A stretch of DNA of 64,000 bases from Carnobacterium sp. 17-4 (GCF_000195575.1 NC_015391.1:2344363-2408362); one strand, 5' to 3'. Positions 8,864 through 18,065 are shown, counted from the first letter of the stretch. The notes: a model not told the origin generated them from the sequence alone. A program made the numbers and translations.

Positions 8864-8914
8864 AAAACGTTTAGAGGTCCATTGCTGTGAGAGCATTGGA
8901 CCTCTAAACGTTTT
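8864..8914 (-). terminator. long hairpin, probable terminator of the rhodanese gene
   Basis: 22-base arms (8864-8885 and 8893-8914) match with one mismatch around a short loop. Only four T follow on either side, so termination may be weak. Confidence 0.65.
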
Positions 8915-8941
8915 AATGATTTATAATTTTTACATTTTATA

Positions 8942-9241
8942 TTATTCTGTTACCTCTCCTCTCCAAGCAGAAATACCACCTAATACATTCGTTATTTTGT
9001 ATCCTTCTGTTGCTAACAATTGGCAAGCTTTTGCAGAGCATGCTCCAGAATGACACATTACGTAATATTCTTGTTCTTTATCCAGTTTTTCTTTAGACCT
9101 CGTAAGATCACTTAAAGGTACATAAATAGCTTTTTCTATATGCTTATTTTGCCATTCATCAAGTTCTCGAACATCTACTAACGCAATTTGTTCTCTTTTC
9201 CATTTTTGTTCAAATTCTGGCATAGTGATTGATTGATACAT
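8942..9241 (-). CDS. rhodanese-like domain protein
   Basis: 99 residues, a single-domain rhodanese from the ATG at 9241 (seven bases after AGGTGG; a TTG directly before it is less likely). The active-site loop is CHSGACS with the persulfide-forming Cys, and the family element ALVDVRELDEW lies near the N-terminus. Cytoplasmic sulfur carrier or sulfurtransferase. The loop has Cys-Ser at its end rather than the usual Arg-Ser. Acceptor unknown. Transcribed alone. Confidence 0.9.
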   Translation of the reverse strand: MYQSITMPEFEQKWKREQIALVDVRELDEWQNKHIEKAIYVPLSDLTRSKEKLDKEQEYYVMCHSGACSAKACQLLATEGYKITNVLGGISAWRGEVTE

Positions 9242-9368
9242 CAATATTCCACCTTTTCTGGTCTAACCGTTATTAAAGAGCATAAGCTCCGCACTCAACA
9301 TACTCTCTACGGTATAATTTGTAAAGTGATCTATCAAAGTATTTCACAAAAAAACAACGCAAAACGAC

Positions 9369-9386
9369 ACAAAAATTATATTTTGT
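9369..9386 (+). promoter_or_regulatory. inverted repeat upstream of DeoR gene, operator candidate
   Basis: ACAAAA (9369-9374) and TTTTGT (9381-9386) flank ATTATA, about 70 bases before the regulator start. An outer AAAACAAC/GTTGTTTT pair also frames it. Autoregulation by the DeoR protein is inferred. Confidence 0.35.
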
Positions 9387-9454
9387 TATTTCTTGTTGTT
9401 TTAATCATTTAAAATGTTAAGATAGAAGAGAGAAAATTATTAGGTGGTGTTTTA

Positions 9455-10240
9455 TTGAACCAATTTAAAAGACAAGAACTGATTTTTGATTTGCTGAAAG
9501 TCAATGGAGAAGTGTCATCAAATGAACTTGCTGCTGAATTAAGTGTCTCCATGATGACAATCAATCGTGATCTTAAAGAGATTTCCACATGGGGGGATAT
9601 CCAACTTGTTCATGGCGGGGCTGTTTACCGAGGAGAAAATGCTTTAGAAAATACCATCTCTATTAAAGAAGAAGTTAGTGTTCAAGAAAAAAAACAAATT
9701 GGTAAGTTTTGTAGAAGCTTAGTCAAACCCGGCAGTGCTGTTTTTATTGAGACAGGAACTACTGCTCTGGCTGTGGCAAGAGAAATATTTACTATTGAAG
9801 GATGCCAGTTTTATACCAACTCCTTATTAGTTCTCAATTCTTTATCCAAGTATGAAGGAATTCATTTGCACAGTGTTCCTGGGAAGTACCGCGAATTATC
9901 TAAAGGCTTTTTAGGATTAGAGACGGCTGATTTTGTTAGAAATTTCAACTTTGATGTGGCTTTTATAGGAGCTGAAGGAGTCAGTGCCGACTCTGGAATC
10001 ACTCTACCGAATGAGGAAGATGCTTTTACAAAAAGAGCCATTATGAACCAGTCGAAGAAAACTATTTTGGTGGCAGATCATAAAAAATTTGGCCTCTCTT
10101 ACCTTCATAAAATCGGTGATGTTGAAGAGGTTGATCTGATTGTGACCGATTTAGATAGCCATCAACCCAGTTTTAAAGAATTAAAATCGTTGACAACTAT
10201 TGTATCTATTAATGAGGAGGAGAATAAATATGACTATTAA
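9455..10240 (+). CDS. DeoR/GlpR-family transcriptional regulator
   Basis: 261 residues from a TTG start at 9455, seven bases after TAGGTGG. The N-terminal winged HTH (1-57; SSNELAAELSVSMMTINRDLKEI) is followed by a DeoR C-terminal sensor domain (about 75-230; IETGTTALAVAREI, TNSLLVLNSL, GAEGVSADSGITL) related to sugar-phosphate isomerases. It should respond to a phosphorylated sugar. The 3' end overlaps the next gene by 11 bases, so the two are translationally coupled and the M24-like protein is probably its target or partner. Confidence 0.9.
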   Translation: MNQFKRQELIFDLLKVNGEVSSNELAAELSVSMMTINRDLKEISTWGDIQLVHGGAVYRGENALENTISIKEEVSVQEKKQIGKFCRSLVKPGSAVFIETGTTALAVAREIFTIEGCQFYTNSLLVLNSLSKYEGIHLHSVPGKYRELSKGFLGLETADFVRNFNFDVAFIGAEGVSADSGITLPNEEDAFTKRAIMNQSKKTILVADHKKFGLSYLHKIGDVEEVDLIVTDLDSHQPSFKELKSLTTIVSINEEENKYDY

Positions 10241-11615
10241 TTTAAATAAAGTAACCCTACCAACTATCCATACAAAACTTAAATCGGTTTATTTAACAGA
10301 TGAAACAATGATTGCTCGAAAGGAAAATTTTTTAGCAAAAATGAAACAACAGGCGATCGATACCGCAATTATTTACGCAGACCGTGAACATGGCGCAAAT
10401 TTTGAATATTTCACAGGGTTTATTCCACGTTTTGAAGAAGCTTGTTTAGTTATCCATGCAAACGGAGAAAGCTATTTGTTACTAGGAAATGAAAACCTAA
10501 AACTAGCGGCTCACTCTCGCATTCCTGCACATGCGGTTCACGTGCCTTACTTCTCTTTACCGAACCAACCGATGAATGGAGAAAAAACACTAGCAGATCA
10601 TTTTAAAGAAAGTCAAATTTTTCCCGATGCTACAATCGGTGTTATTGGATGGAAATTGTTTACATCTAGCCAATACGACAATAGTGACTTATTCGACTTG
10701 CCTTTCTATATCGTAGACAGTTTAATCAATTATGTTGCAGACCGTAAGCAATTAAAAAACTTTGCTTCAGCTCTCATCTCTCCAGAAGGCGGATTGCGTA
10801 CGACTCATAACGCCAACGAAATCGCTCATTTTGAATATGGAGCAACCCTAGCTGGAAAAGGTATGTTCGCAGCGATCCAAGCTGTGGAAGTTGGCAAAAC
10901 TGAAAAAGAAATTGGGGCTTTACTCGCTCAAGATGGCCAACCGAATACCGTAACAACGATTAGTGCTGCTGGCAAACGTTTTACCAATGCTACTCTTTAT
11001 CCAAGAGACAACGAAGCCTTGTTAGGCGATAACTATTCTATGACAGTCGGGTATAAAGGTGGTTTAAGTAGTCGTGCTGGCTTCGTAGCAGCTTCCAAAG
11101 AAGATCTGCCAGAAAACCAACTCGACTATTTAGAAAAAGTGGGCATCCCATACTTTACTGCATACGCTACTTGGTTGGAAACTATTAGTGTAGGAACGGT
11201 TGGAGATTCATTTTATGACAGGATAGAGGAAGTCTTCCCTGCTAACATTTACGGATGGACGTTAAATCCAGGACATTACACAGGAGACGATGAATGGATG
11301 TCATCACCATTCTTTAAAGGTTCTACAGCTGTAGTGAAGAGCGGTCAACTGTTCCAAGTAGACATCATTCCAAGTGTTCCTGGCTATTCAGGAGCAAGCT
11401 GTGAAGAACCCGTAGCCATTGCTGACAAAGCGTTACAAGACGAATTAAAACACCAGTATCCTGATGTGTGGAAACGAATCGAAGAAAGAAGAAATTACAT
11501 CAAACATGTTATCCAAATAGACTTATCGGATGACGTTTTACCTTTAAGTGATACCGTTGCATTTTACACGCCATTCTTATTAAATAAGACGTTAGCTTAT
11601 ACGAAAGAAGGATAA
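10230..11615 (+). CDS. M24-family (creatinase/aminopeptidase P fold) protein
   Basis: 461 residues from the ATG at 10230 behind GAGGAGGAGAATAAAT, inside the end of the DeoR gene. The N-terminal half resembles the creatinase N domain; the C-terminal half has a pita-bread-like pattern (LNPGHYTGDDEW, GQLFQVDIIPSVPGY, CEEPVAIAD). Some positions expected for the two-metal site look altered, so it may be a divergent Xaa-Pro peptidase or a non-peptidase relative. Pairing with a DeoR regulator suggests a catabolic function. Substrate unknown. Confidence 0.75.
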   Translation: MTINLNKVTLPTIHTKLKSVYLTDETMIARKENFLAKMKQQAIDTAIIYADREHGANFEYFTGFIPRFEEACLVIHANGESYLLLGNENLKLAAHSRIPAHAVHVPYFSLPNQPMNGEKTLADHFKESQIFPDATIGVIGWKLFTSSQYDNSDLFDLPFYIVDSLINYVADRKQLKNFASALISPEGGLRTTHNANEIAHFEYGATLAGKGMFAAIQAVEVGKTEKEIGALLAQDGQPNTVTTISAAGKRFTNATLYPRDNEALLGDNYSMTVGYKGGLSSRAGFVAASKEDLPENQLDYLEKVGIPYFTAYATWLETISVGTVGDSFYDRIEEVFPANIYGWTLNPGHYTGDDEWMSSPFFKGSTAVVKSGQLFQVDIIPSVPGYSGASCEEPVAIADKALQDELKHQYPDVWKRIEERRNYIKHVIQIDLSDDVLPLSDTVAFYTPFLLNKTLAYTKEG

Positions 11616-11616
11616 A

Positions 11617-11664
11617 CATAAAACCTCCCAACAAAAGTGTTGGGAGGTTTTATGCTTATTTTTT
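11617..11664. terminator. strong terminator, 17-bp perfect stem
   Basis: The arms 11617-11633 and 11638-11654 are exact complements around AAAG, followed by CTTATTTTTTT. It closes the M24 gene and overlaps the end of the kdgT relic on the other strand. Confidence 0.9.
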
Positions 11665-12106
11665 TGTGTGATAATCGGTAAATAAACTGTCTAAATCATA
11701 GTCCTCTGGATAAAATTCTTGAGACGTTGCTACTACCTGAATGCGTTTTTCCGTATAATTTACGGACCAATATGAGTGTAACTAAAATCGTGATAATGGC
11801 TAACGTAACGATTTGAGTGGTTGCACTATCCACGTAAGATTCCAGTCCAGGATTTGCTTGAGCAATAATTGCTGGAAACGATGCGGATACTCCCGCTACG
11901 GAGTTCATCGATAATGCTGCTACTCCATCATTCTTAAGGAGTTTTTGATCAACAATCACTATCGGACTCATCAAAACATAAAATATTATCACAAGGATAA
12001 TCCCGTAAATACCAGACTGAAGCCCTTCAATCAGATTCATTCCTTGACCAATGTTCCATCCCAAAACTGGAAGTAATACGGTAATTTTAGTATCAACATT
12101 ATTCCC
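11656..12106 (-). pseudogene. 2-keto-3-deoxygluconate permease (KdgT) remnant
   Basis: The translated remnant matches the C-terminal third of KdgT-type permeases: GMNLIEGLQSGIYGII, then the SVAGVSASFPAIIAQANP segment and a final transmembrane helix. The frame is closed by a stop (12109-12107) directly upstream, and the first two-thirds of the family (about 200 residues) are missing. In the 3' part the frame shifts at a run of five T (+ strand 11746-11750). Removing one base restores a natural-looking acidic tail (FYPEDYDLDSLF) ending at TAA 11658-11656. So this is a gene broken by both 5' deletion and a frameshift. The 122-residue ORF seen from the TTG at 12064 has no ribosome site. Confidence 0.75.
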
Positions 12107-12674
12107 TTAAAAAAACTGCTATCTTAGCAACTTCTTCATTAGATACTTCATGACCGCTATCCAATAACACAAGTTTTGTTGCGGGAAAATGATTTCCCAA
12201 CTGTTTAGACAACTGAAGCGATTCACTTGGAAGAGATAAACTATCTGTCGCTCCACTAGTGATAAAGATAGTGCTCTTTGAAACTGATTCAAATGTATAA
12301 CCTAAATTTGAAGGATGGAGCAACACGATTTTATCAGCGATATCTTGACGTTTTTCTAGCAGTCCTAGCAGAAAGTTTGCTCCATTTGAATAACCTACAA
12401 AAGTGACTTTAGAATCAGTTGGTTTAATCGAGTCCCATAACCTAAGAAACTGATTAACTTTTTCATTGAAATCATCATGTTGCAGTTTGCCATTTTTCAA
12501 AGGTGCAAAAAATCTTCTATCCGAACCAGACTCTACATCGCCTAAAAAACTGATAATAGATGCATTCGGATCAATATCACCAATGACAGATAAAAGACTG
12601 TATTCATTGCCGCCTGTGCCGTGAAATAAAACATAAAATTCATTTGTAGAACCTGGTATGTTAATATAATCCAT
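12099..12674 (-). CDS. alpha/beta hydrolase, carboxylesterase (MhqD-like)
   Basis: 191 residues. The serine-hydrolase signature GYSNGA supplies the nucleophile Ser (near 96), HGTGG the oxyanion hole (near 19), and GHE near the C-terminus the catalytic His. Size and motifs fit the small phospholipase/carboxylesterase family that includes B. subtilis MhqD. It is divergent from a VOC dioxygenase with only about 42 bases between starts, matching the mhqO/mhqD functional pairing in quinone and catechol resistance. That role is inference. Start follows GGAGGTACTTCCTT. Confidence 0.8.
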   Translation of the reverse strand: MDYINIPGSTNEFYVLFHGTGGNEYSLLSVIGDIDPNASIISFLGDVESGSDRRFFAPLKNGKLQHDDFNEKVNQFLRLWDSIKPTDSKVTFVGYSNGANFLLGLLEKRQDIADKIVLLHPSNLGYTFESVSKSTIFITSGATDSLSLPSESLQLSKQLGNHFPATKLVLLDSGHEVSNEEVAKIAVFLRE

Positions 12675-12716
12675 AAGGAAGTACCTCCAATAATTTAAAA
12701 GGATGTGTCACAATTT

Positions 12717-13667
12717 ATGTTGAATAAGTCTATTATACATCATGTTTCCGTCATTAATCGGAACATTGAACAATCATTCCAGTTTTATCATAACCTATTG
12801 GGTTTAGATTTAATATTAAAAACAGTTAACCAAGATGATGTAGAAATGTACCATTTGTTTTTTGGTGATACTAAGGGAAGACCAGGAACTGAATTCACTA
12901 TTTTTCAGATAAAAGATGGTGTAGACAGAACGTTTGGCACGAATGCTATTGAGAGAACTATATTTGCCGTTACGAATGAGGCAGCTCTTTATTTTTGGGA
13001 AAGCCGTTTGAACGAATTCGGTATATTTAATTGTGAAATTGAAGAATACAATGATTCAAAGATTTTACGCTTTGAAGATTTTGATGGTGTTCAACTAGGA
13101 ATAGTACCTGTTAGAGACGTTAATAACGATTTTTTCCCTAGAAAAACTTATGAGATTGATTTAGAAAATGCTATTTTAGGAATCGATTCAGTCCATTTGC
13201 GCGTCCGCTATCCTCTTGCAACTTCTAAAAATATGCAGCATATGTTTAACTTAGAACACACTAAAACTATTTCTCAAGGAGATTTCCCTACCTTAGTTCT
13301 CACAAAAAACAACACCTTATTTAATCAAGAAATTCATATTATCGAAGATAAAAGAAGTGCGCTAGAAGTGCCCGGCATTGGATCAGCGCATCATATTGCA
13401 TTATCCGTTAAAAATACTGAAGAGTTAAGTACCATTGAGCAAAAAGTTGTGGAGCGAAACTTTAAAAATTCAGGCGTGAAATTTAGAGAATTTTTCACCT
13501 CTATCTACTTTAGAGAACCTAACCAGCTCTTATTTGAAGTTGCAACAGAAGAAAGTGCACTTATAAAAGAAGATTATGGAACCACTAATTTTGATGACAT
13601 TCCATTAGCCTTACCTAGTTTTTTAGAACCTAAAAGAGAGTCGATTGAACGCCATTTGTATAAATAA
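12717..13667 (+). CDS. VOC-family ring-cleaving dioxygenase-like protein (MhqO-like)
   Basis: 316 residues from the ATG at 12717; a GTG at 12705 is in frame but too close to the AAAAGGA ribosome site. It has two vicinal-oxygen-chelate modules: the first starts IIHHVSVINRNIEQSFQFYHNLLGL with the metal His, the second is near residues 155-280 with GSAHHIALSV (His) and LLFEVATEE (Glu). This is the architecture of glyoxalase/extradiol dioxygenases such as MhqO/MhqA that open catechol or hydroquinone rings. The shared upstream region with the esterase suggests common control by a MarR-type quinone sensor located elsewhere. Confidence 0.8.
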   Translation: MLNKSIIHHVSVINRNIEQSFQFYHNLLGLDLILKTVNQDDVEMYHLFFGDTKGRPGTEFTIFQIKDGVDRTFGTNAIERTIFAVTNEAALYFWESRLNEFGIFNCEIEEYNDSKILRFEDFDGVQLGIVPVRDVNNDFFPRKTYEIDLENAILGIDSVHLRVRYPLATSKNMQHMFNLEHTKTISQGDFPTLVLTKNNTLFNQEIHIIEDKRSALEVPGIGSAHHIALSVKNTEELSTIEQKVVERNFKNSGVKFREFFTSIYFREPNQLLFEVATEESALIKEDYGTTNFDDIPLALPSFLEPKRESIERHLYK

Positions 13668-13758
13668 ATCGTACCTCTAATGGAAATAAGCTTGTAAAAG
13701 CCTATCAAACGCTATAGTATGGACTTTAAGACACGAAATAGAAAGAGGCAACAAAACT

Positions 13759-14205
13759 ATGACTATTATTCAAGCAGAACCAGCTAATATTGAAGAATTA
13801 AAAACTAAAGCAAATACAAAAGACAATTGGAAAATCAGACTCGAAGCCGTTACTGAATTAGCAAACTATGATTGTCAAAAATCAAGATATATCTTAACTA
13901 AACTTGCGTCGAATGACCGTGTTTTTGCAGTGAAAGAAGCAGCTTTTAATGCTACACAAGCGATGGGCATCACGAAAAAAGGCTTGCCTTTAGAATTGAA
14001 ACGAAAAGATATCAGATATAGCAGCAAAGACTTTGCAAAAGTTTTTAGTCGTGTTAAACGTGATACACAAATGGAAGAAATTGATTTGGATACTTTCAAA
14101 AAACAATTCCAAATCGTTAGTCCAGAAATGTATGATGTGATGCAATACGAAGAACAAGAAAACTTTGATTTGTGGATTTCCGCATCTTACGCAAATTTAC
14201 GCTAA
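13759..14205 (+). CDS. HEAT-repeat protein
   Basis: 148 residues with two or three HEAT-like helix pairs in the first half (DNWKIRLEAVTELANY, then RYILTKLASNDRVFAVKEAAFNATQAMG), followed by a charged C-terminal region. Probably a cytoplasmic protein-protein binding module. No enzyme motif. Start ATG 13759 follows AAAGAGGCAACAAAACT. A weak hairpin with a T-run follows at 14251-14272. Function unknown. Confidence 0.75.
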   Translation: MTIIQAEPANIEELKTKANTKDNWKIRLEAVTELANYDCQKSRYILTKLASNDRVFAVKEAAFNATQAMGITKKGLPLELKRKDIRYSSKDFAKVFSRVKRDTQMEEIDLDTFKKQFQIVSPEMYDVMQYEEQENFDLWISASYANLR

Positions 14206-14282
14206 ACTTTATATGTAAACCAGAGTGTACAACTACTTTTTCTAAATGAGAGAGTATTTGAGCACTCTTTTTGTATTTAAAC

Positions 14283-14771
14283 TTAATATCCTTTGACAAC
14301 TGTAATATCGCCTTCATCAGCTGTTGGCCTCTGAAAATGTTCATAATAGTGTTTTGCCATTTGATCGTCTAAAATAATATCATTTGGGTGGTTCCCTTTA
14401 CGAATTTTAATTCTTTGTATCGCAATTTCTTTTGGAGTAACTATTAAAATAATTTTTGGTTTAATTCCAAATGAAATAAGTTTATCTTTATATTCGTTAC
14501 GCATCTGACGTGACCAAAACGAATAATCTAACACGATATTCCTATTTTGAACAATCAATTCATGTAATTCTTTATCAAGAATACTTTTGATTTCATCGTA
14601 AACGACCTTTGGTAATGGATGTACGCTATAACCTCTCTTAAAGGACTCTTCATCAAAAGATAGACGACTATATCCTTGCTGTTCTAAAATTTTGGCATAT
14701 GTCGTTTTCCCTGAACCTGCTGCTCCACACATAAAAATCACTTTGCTTTTTAAAGAAATATTCTCCATCAT
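14283..14771 (-). CDS. P-loop kinase (AAA_33 type)
   Basis: 162 residues with a Walker A motif GAAGSGKTT (about 15-23) and the compact layout of predicted nucleotide, zeta-toxin or antibiotic-phosphotransferase kinases (IVLDYSFWSRQMRNEY near 80, a lid Arg-rich region QRIKIRKGNHP near 118). It likely transfers phosphate from ATP to a small molecule; acceptor unknown. ATG 14771 follows AGGAGGGACTCAA. Convergent with the HEAT-repeat gene; no partner genes. Confidence 0.75.
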   Translation of the reverse strand: MMENISLKSKVIFMCGAAGSGKTTYAKILEQQGYSRLSFDEESFKRGYSVHPLPKVVYDEIKSILDKELHELIVQNRNIVLDYSFWSRQMRNEYKDKLISFGIKPKIILIVTPKEIAIQRIKIRKGNHPNDIILDDQMAKHYYEHFQRPTADEGDITVVKGY

Positions 14772-14843
14772 TTGAGTCCCTCCTATTTAGATATACTGAA
14801 TTTATAAACTTAATTAACGACCTAGTCAAAACTATTTTCCATA

Positions 14844-14885
14844 CAAAAAGTCATCTATCTTTAATTAAAGACAAATGACTTTTTG
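14844..14885 (-). terminator. terminator of the M20/YitT/transporter operon
   Basis: 11-base arms CAAAAAGTCAT and ATGACTTTTTG (14844-14854, 14875-14885) close the minus-strand operon. Confidence 0.75.
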
Positions 14886-14895
14886 TTGATTTTCA

Positions 14896-16068
14896 TTAGC
14901 CAATCCATCCTGCAACAATACTTGTAATTAAAACGGAGGTGATTGTTACAGTTGAAAAACCAGCAATAATCATTTTTGGTAGAATTTGCGCTTCTATGAC
15001 TTGAACTTCTTCTTCCGTTTCACCGACGCTCTTGGCAGCTTCTTGACTTAAAATCATTGTTCCTGGGAATCCGTATAAAGGCGTCAATCCAACCGCCATA
15101 GACATGAGGAGACTGTAGCCTAACAACTTACCTACAATCACTGAGAATAGCAAACTCCCCCCAACTCCCACTAGAAATGATAAGATGATTGGCACAATCA
15201 TCTCGAATAAAGCTTGTGGTTCAATCGTTGCCAAAGGCCCAAAAATAATAATTAAAATAGCGAGCATCATTAGACCATACGCATCGATTCCACTTAAAAT
15301 ATTTGGTTTCAAAATCCCCATAGCTCTGAGCGCTACCCCTAGTAATAAGGCTACAATAAAGGTATTCAAAATTCCATTAGTAAGACTGTCAATATATGTT
15401 GAAACTAAAACAATTACCCCTACTATAAACAATGTCCCCGCTGTTGTTTCAAACATAGCAGGCAATTTACCTTTTTCTTCAGCATGGCCCTCTTTTTTTT
15501 TCACCATTTTCAAGGTACCCGCTCGGTACTCTCCTTGTAAACGGCGCGCTTCTTTTCGCAAAATCAGAGAGGTAAAAGGAAAACCAATCAAGCCTTGTAA
15601 AGCCGAAATTAAGACTGGCAAAACAGCCACTGATAACAACCCTGCTGCCAATGCCGCTTCTTGAACAATAATAATAGAAATCGTTCCGCCACTTACAGCT
15701 CCAATAGCTGCAATAGCATAGTTGCGACTCTCAAATAAAGGGCCAATCAATAATAAAGAAACAGCTATTCCAAGAATCGCTGAAACTCCAACTACTACCG
15801 TCTTCCACTGTTGCTTTAATTCATCAATACTGATCATTGTACCGATATGAACAATAATGAATCCTACTACAGTTGTTCCTAGACTTAATAAAGATGAGCT
15901 TGGTAAGATATCTTTTGGCAATAGATTGGATTTAAAGCCAATCAAAAAAATTAGAGACGCCACTAATAATGACGAAATTAAGGATTTTGTTTTTTTAGAA
16001 ATAAAATCACTTATAGCCCATACCAACATAATAATTGTAAACGCTAAGACTGCATTCATTTGTCTCAC
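14896..16068 (-). CDS. polytopic membrane transporter of unknown substrate
   Basis: 390 residues with about ten to eleven hydrophobic segments, a charged cytoplasmic loop near 170-200 (KEARRLQGEYRAG...KKKEGHAEEKGK), and glycine/serine-rich re-entrant-like stretches (AIGAVSGGTISIIIVQEAA near 122; VGLTPLYGFPGTM near 328) reminiscent of secondary carriers. I cannot name the family with confidence. As the last gene of an operon with a YitT protein (16-base gap) and an M20 peptidase, it may move an amino acid or dipeptide-like compound. Confidence 0.7.
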   Translation of the reverse strand: MRQMNAVLAFTIIMLVWAISDFISKKTKSLISSLLVASLIFLIGFKSNLLPKDILPSSSLLSLGTTVVGFIIVHIGTMISIDELKQQWKTVVVGVSAILGIAVSLLLIGPLFESRNYAIAAIGAVSGGTISIIIVQEAALAAGLLSVAVLPVLISALQGLIGFPFTSLILRKEARRLQGEYRAGTLKMVKKKEGHAEEKGKLPAMFETTAGTLFIVGVIVLVSTYIDSLTNGILNTFIVALLLGVALRAMGILKPNILSGIDAYGLMMLAILIIIFGPLATIEPQALFEMIVPIILSFLVGVGGSLLFSVIVGKLLGYSLLMSMAVGLTPLYGFPGTMILSQEAAKSVGETEEEVQVIEAQILPKMIIAGFSTVTITSVLITSIVAGWIG

Positions 16069-16084
16069 TCCTATTTTTTACTTT

Positions 16085-16924
16085 TTAACCCATTGGTAAA
16101 TAAGTAAATCCTAAGCCATGAACTTCCGAAACATTATAGGCAATGACAAAAGCATTTTTGTCAATTTTATCAACCAGTTTTATCACAGCTGAGTACTCTT
16201 GACTGCTTGCAACAATCATTAACATGTCCTTCTCTCTTCCTGTATACCCACCTGAAACAGAAAACACCGTAATTCCGCGACTAATGTCCTTTAATAATTT
16301 TTCTTTAATGGCATCAATAGATTGTTCACTCATAATCAAAACGGCTGTTTTTCGTTTCAAACCCGTTTCAATGTAGGTCATTACGATTGAGGTAATGACT
16401 AATGAAAAAATCGCCAATAAAAACTCTTCAACACCAAAAACAACTAAATTAAATATAACAATAACTGCATCTGTTGCTAATAGTCCAATAGAGGTATTCA
16501 AGCCAAAATACTTTTGAAAAATCAATGGTGGAATGGTGGTTCCTCCGCTTGAGGCTCCGATTTTATACAATATAGCCACACCCGTAGCAAAAATCGCACT
16601 TCCGAAAATTACTGACAATAACTGATCCGACGTGACCATTATCTCAGGTACTACAGCCAGAGAGATTGGCAACAGGATACTACCAATCACTGTCCGAATA
16701 AAATAAGGTTGCCCTAAAAAGAAAAAGGTAATAATCAACATGAAACCATTTAATACCAATACAACAACCGCTCGATCGACTCCAAAAACTTGTTCAACCA
16801 AAATGCCAATCCCGCTTACCCCCCCTGCTGCAATATGATGGGGTGCTAAAAACATATTGATACTAATCCCAATCAAAGCAATTGCCATTGCAACAATAGG
16901 TGTCTGTTTTATCAATTTAGTCAC
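16085..16924 (-). CDS. YitT-family membrane protein (DUF161/DUF2179)
   Basis: 279 residues. The N-terminal half is a five-helix YitT/DUF161 membrane domain (MFLAPHHIAAGGVSGIGI, IGASSGGTTIPPLI); the C-terminal soluble DUF2179 domain (about 190-279) includes ISRGITVFSVSGGYTG and VDKIDKNAFV. Widespread in firmicutes; transport or regulation is suspected but not proven. Middle gene of a three-gene operon, 31 bases after the M20 peptidase gene. Confidence 0.85.
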   Translation of the reverse strand: MTKLIKQTPIVAMAIALIGISINMFLAPHHIAAGGVSGIGILVEQVFGVDRAVVVLVLNGFMLIITFFFLGQPYFIRTVIGSILLPISLAVVPEIMVTSDQLLSVIFGSAIFATGVAILYKIGASSGGTTIPPLIFQKYFGLNTSIGLLATDAVIVIFNLVVFGVEEFLLAIFSLVITSIVMTYIETGLKRKTAVLIMSEQSIDAIKEKLLKDISRGITVFSVSGGYTGREKDMLMIVASSQEYSAVIKLVDKIDKNAFVIAYNVSEVHGLGFTYLPMG

Positions 16925-16955
16925 TTTTTTAGCCTCTTTTCTTTAAAGAGTAAGC

Positions 16956-18065
16956 TTAATGAATTTGTTTTACTAATTCACAGGATAATTCAACTGCTTT
17001 CATTAATTCGTTGATTGGCAAGTATTCATGAGTTGTATGAATCTTTCCATATCCGATTGACAAATTTAAAGCTTTTTTTCCATTAGCATTAAAAACATTC
17101 GCATCACTGCCACCCCCACTACTATCGTAAGCAACAGAACGTCCCACTTTTAAAATAGCTTGTGCAGCTTGTTTAACTAATTCATCTTCTTTCTCGAAAT
17201 GGTACCCAACAGACTTCGTATCAGTTGAAAAGTTAACTTCCCCACCTAAATCGATACTAGCAATTTCGAATTGTTCAATCATGTGATTGATTTGCTCTTG
17301 GCATTTCTCTTGAGAAATTGAACGAGCTTCTGCAACAACTTCAACCTTATCCGCTACAATATTACTCGCAACTCCACCGTTAATTGTCCCAATATTTGCG
17401 GTTGTCTCAGAATCTAAACGTCCTAACTTCATACCTGAAATGGCTTTTGCAGCAATTTCAATAGCTGAAACACCTTTTTCCGGCTCCAATCCAGCATGTG
17501 CTGTAACCCCTTTGACTTCAACCTTTAATCCCATTAAAGTTGGGCTATCCATTGTGATGCTGCCTACAGGACCGCCGTTGTCCAGTACAAAACCATATTT
17601 TGCCGTCATCTTCTTCATATCAAAGGCATTAGCTCCCACTAACCCAATTTCTTCACCTGGAGTTAAGACAAATTCAATCGTTCCATGAGGAATAGCTTCT
17701 TCTCTAATCACTTCAATTAATTCCAACATGATTGCAATGCCTGCTTTATCATCTGCTGCTAGAATGGTTGTCCCATCAGAATAGATGACGCCTCCTCGAA
17801 TTTGTGGGTTTATTCCTTTACCGGGCGCAACAGTATCTACATGAGCTGAAAAAAACAAGGGTGCTTTATCTTTTCCACCTTTTAGAGTAAACAAAAGGTT
17901 ATTTGCTCCTAACCCTGTTTGTTCCATAGTGTCATCTTCATAGACATCCAGCCCTAAACTTTCAAACCTTGCTTTAAGAAATGCTTGAAACTTCCCTTCA
18001 TCTTTAGCTTCAGAATCAATTTTAACTAACTCAATAAAAGTTTCAACAACTCGTTCGTTCATCAT
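16956..18065 (-). CDS. M20-family metallopeptidase, tripeptidase T-like
   Basis: 369 residues with the full di-zinc M20 layout: FFSAHVDTVAPG (His/Asp, near 81), AADDKAGIA (bridging Asp, near 113), TPGEEIGLVGANAF (catalytic Glu, near 146), GGSDANVF (Asp, near 322) and THEYLP (His, near 349). A lid/dimerisation domain lies in the middle. Cytoplasmic aminopeptidase acting on small peptides, as PepT-type enzymes do. First gene of the operon; ATG 18065 follows GGGGGAGTAAA. Confidence 0.85.
   Translation of the reverse strand: MMNERVVETFIELVKIDSEAKDEGKFQAFLKARFESLGLDVYEDDTMEQTGLGANNLLFTLKGGKDKAPLFFSAHVDTVAPGKGINPQIRGGVIYSDGTTILAADDKAGIAIMLELIEVIREEAIPHGTIEFVLTPGEEIGLVGANAFDMKKMTAKYGFVLDNGGPVGSITMDSPTLMGLKVEVKGVTAHAGLEPEKGVSAIEIAAKAISGMKLGRLDSETTANIGTINGGVASNIVADKVEVVAEARSISQEKCQEQINHMIEQFEIASIDLGGEVNFSTDTKSVGYHFEKEDELVKQAAQAILKVGRSVAYDSSGGGSDANVFNANGKKALNLSIGYGKIHTTHEYLPINELMKAVELSCELVKQIH

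Noticed and set aside
11696-12064. 122-residue membrane protein as an intact gene
   Set aside because: It is the C-terminal part of KdgT without start signals and with a frameshifted tail, so it is listed as a pseudogene.
15185-15664. 159-codon plus-strand ORF opposite the unknown transporter gene
   Set aside because: Low-complexity antisense translation of a membrane protein gene; no ribosome site.
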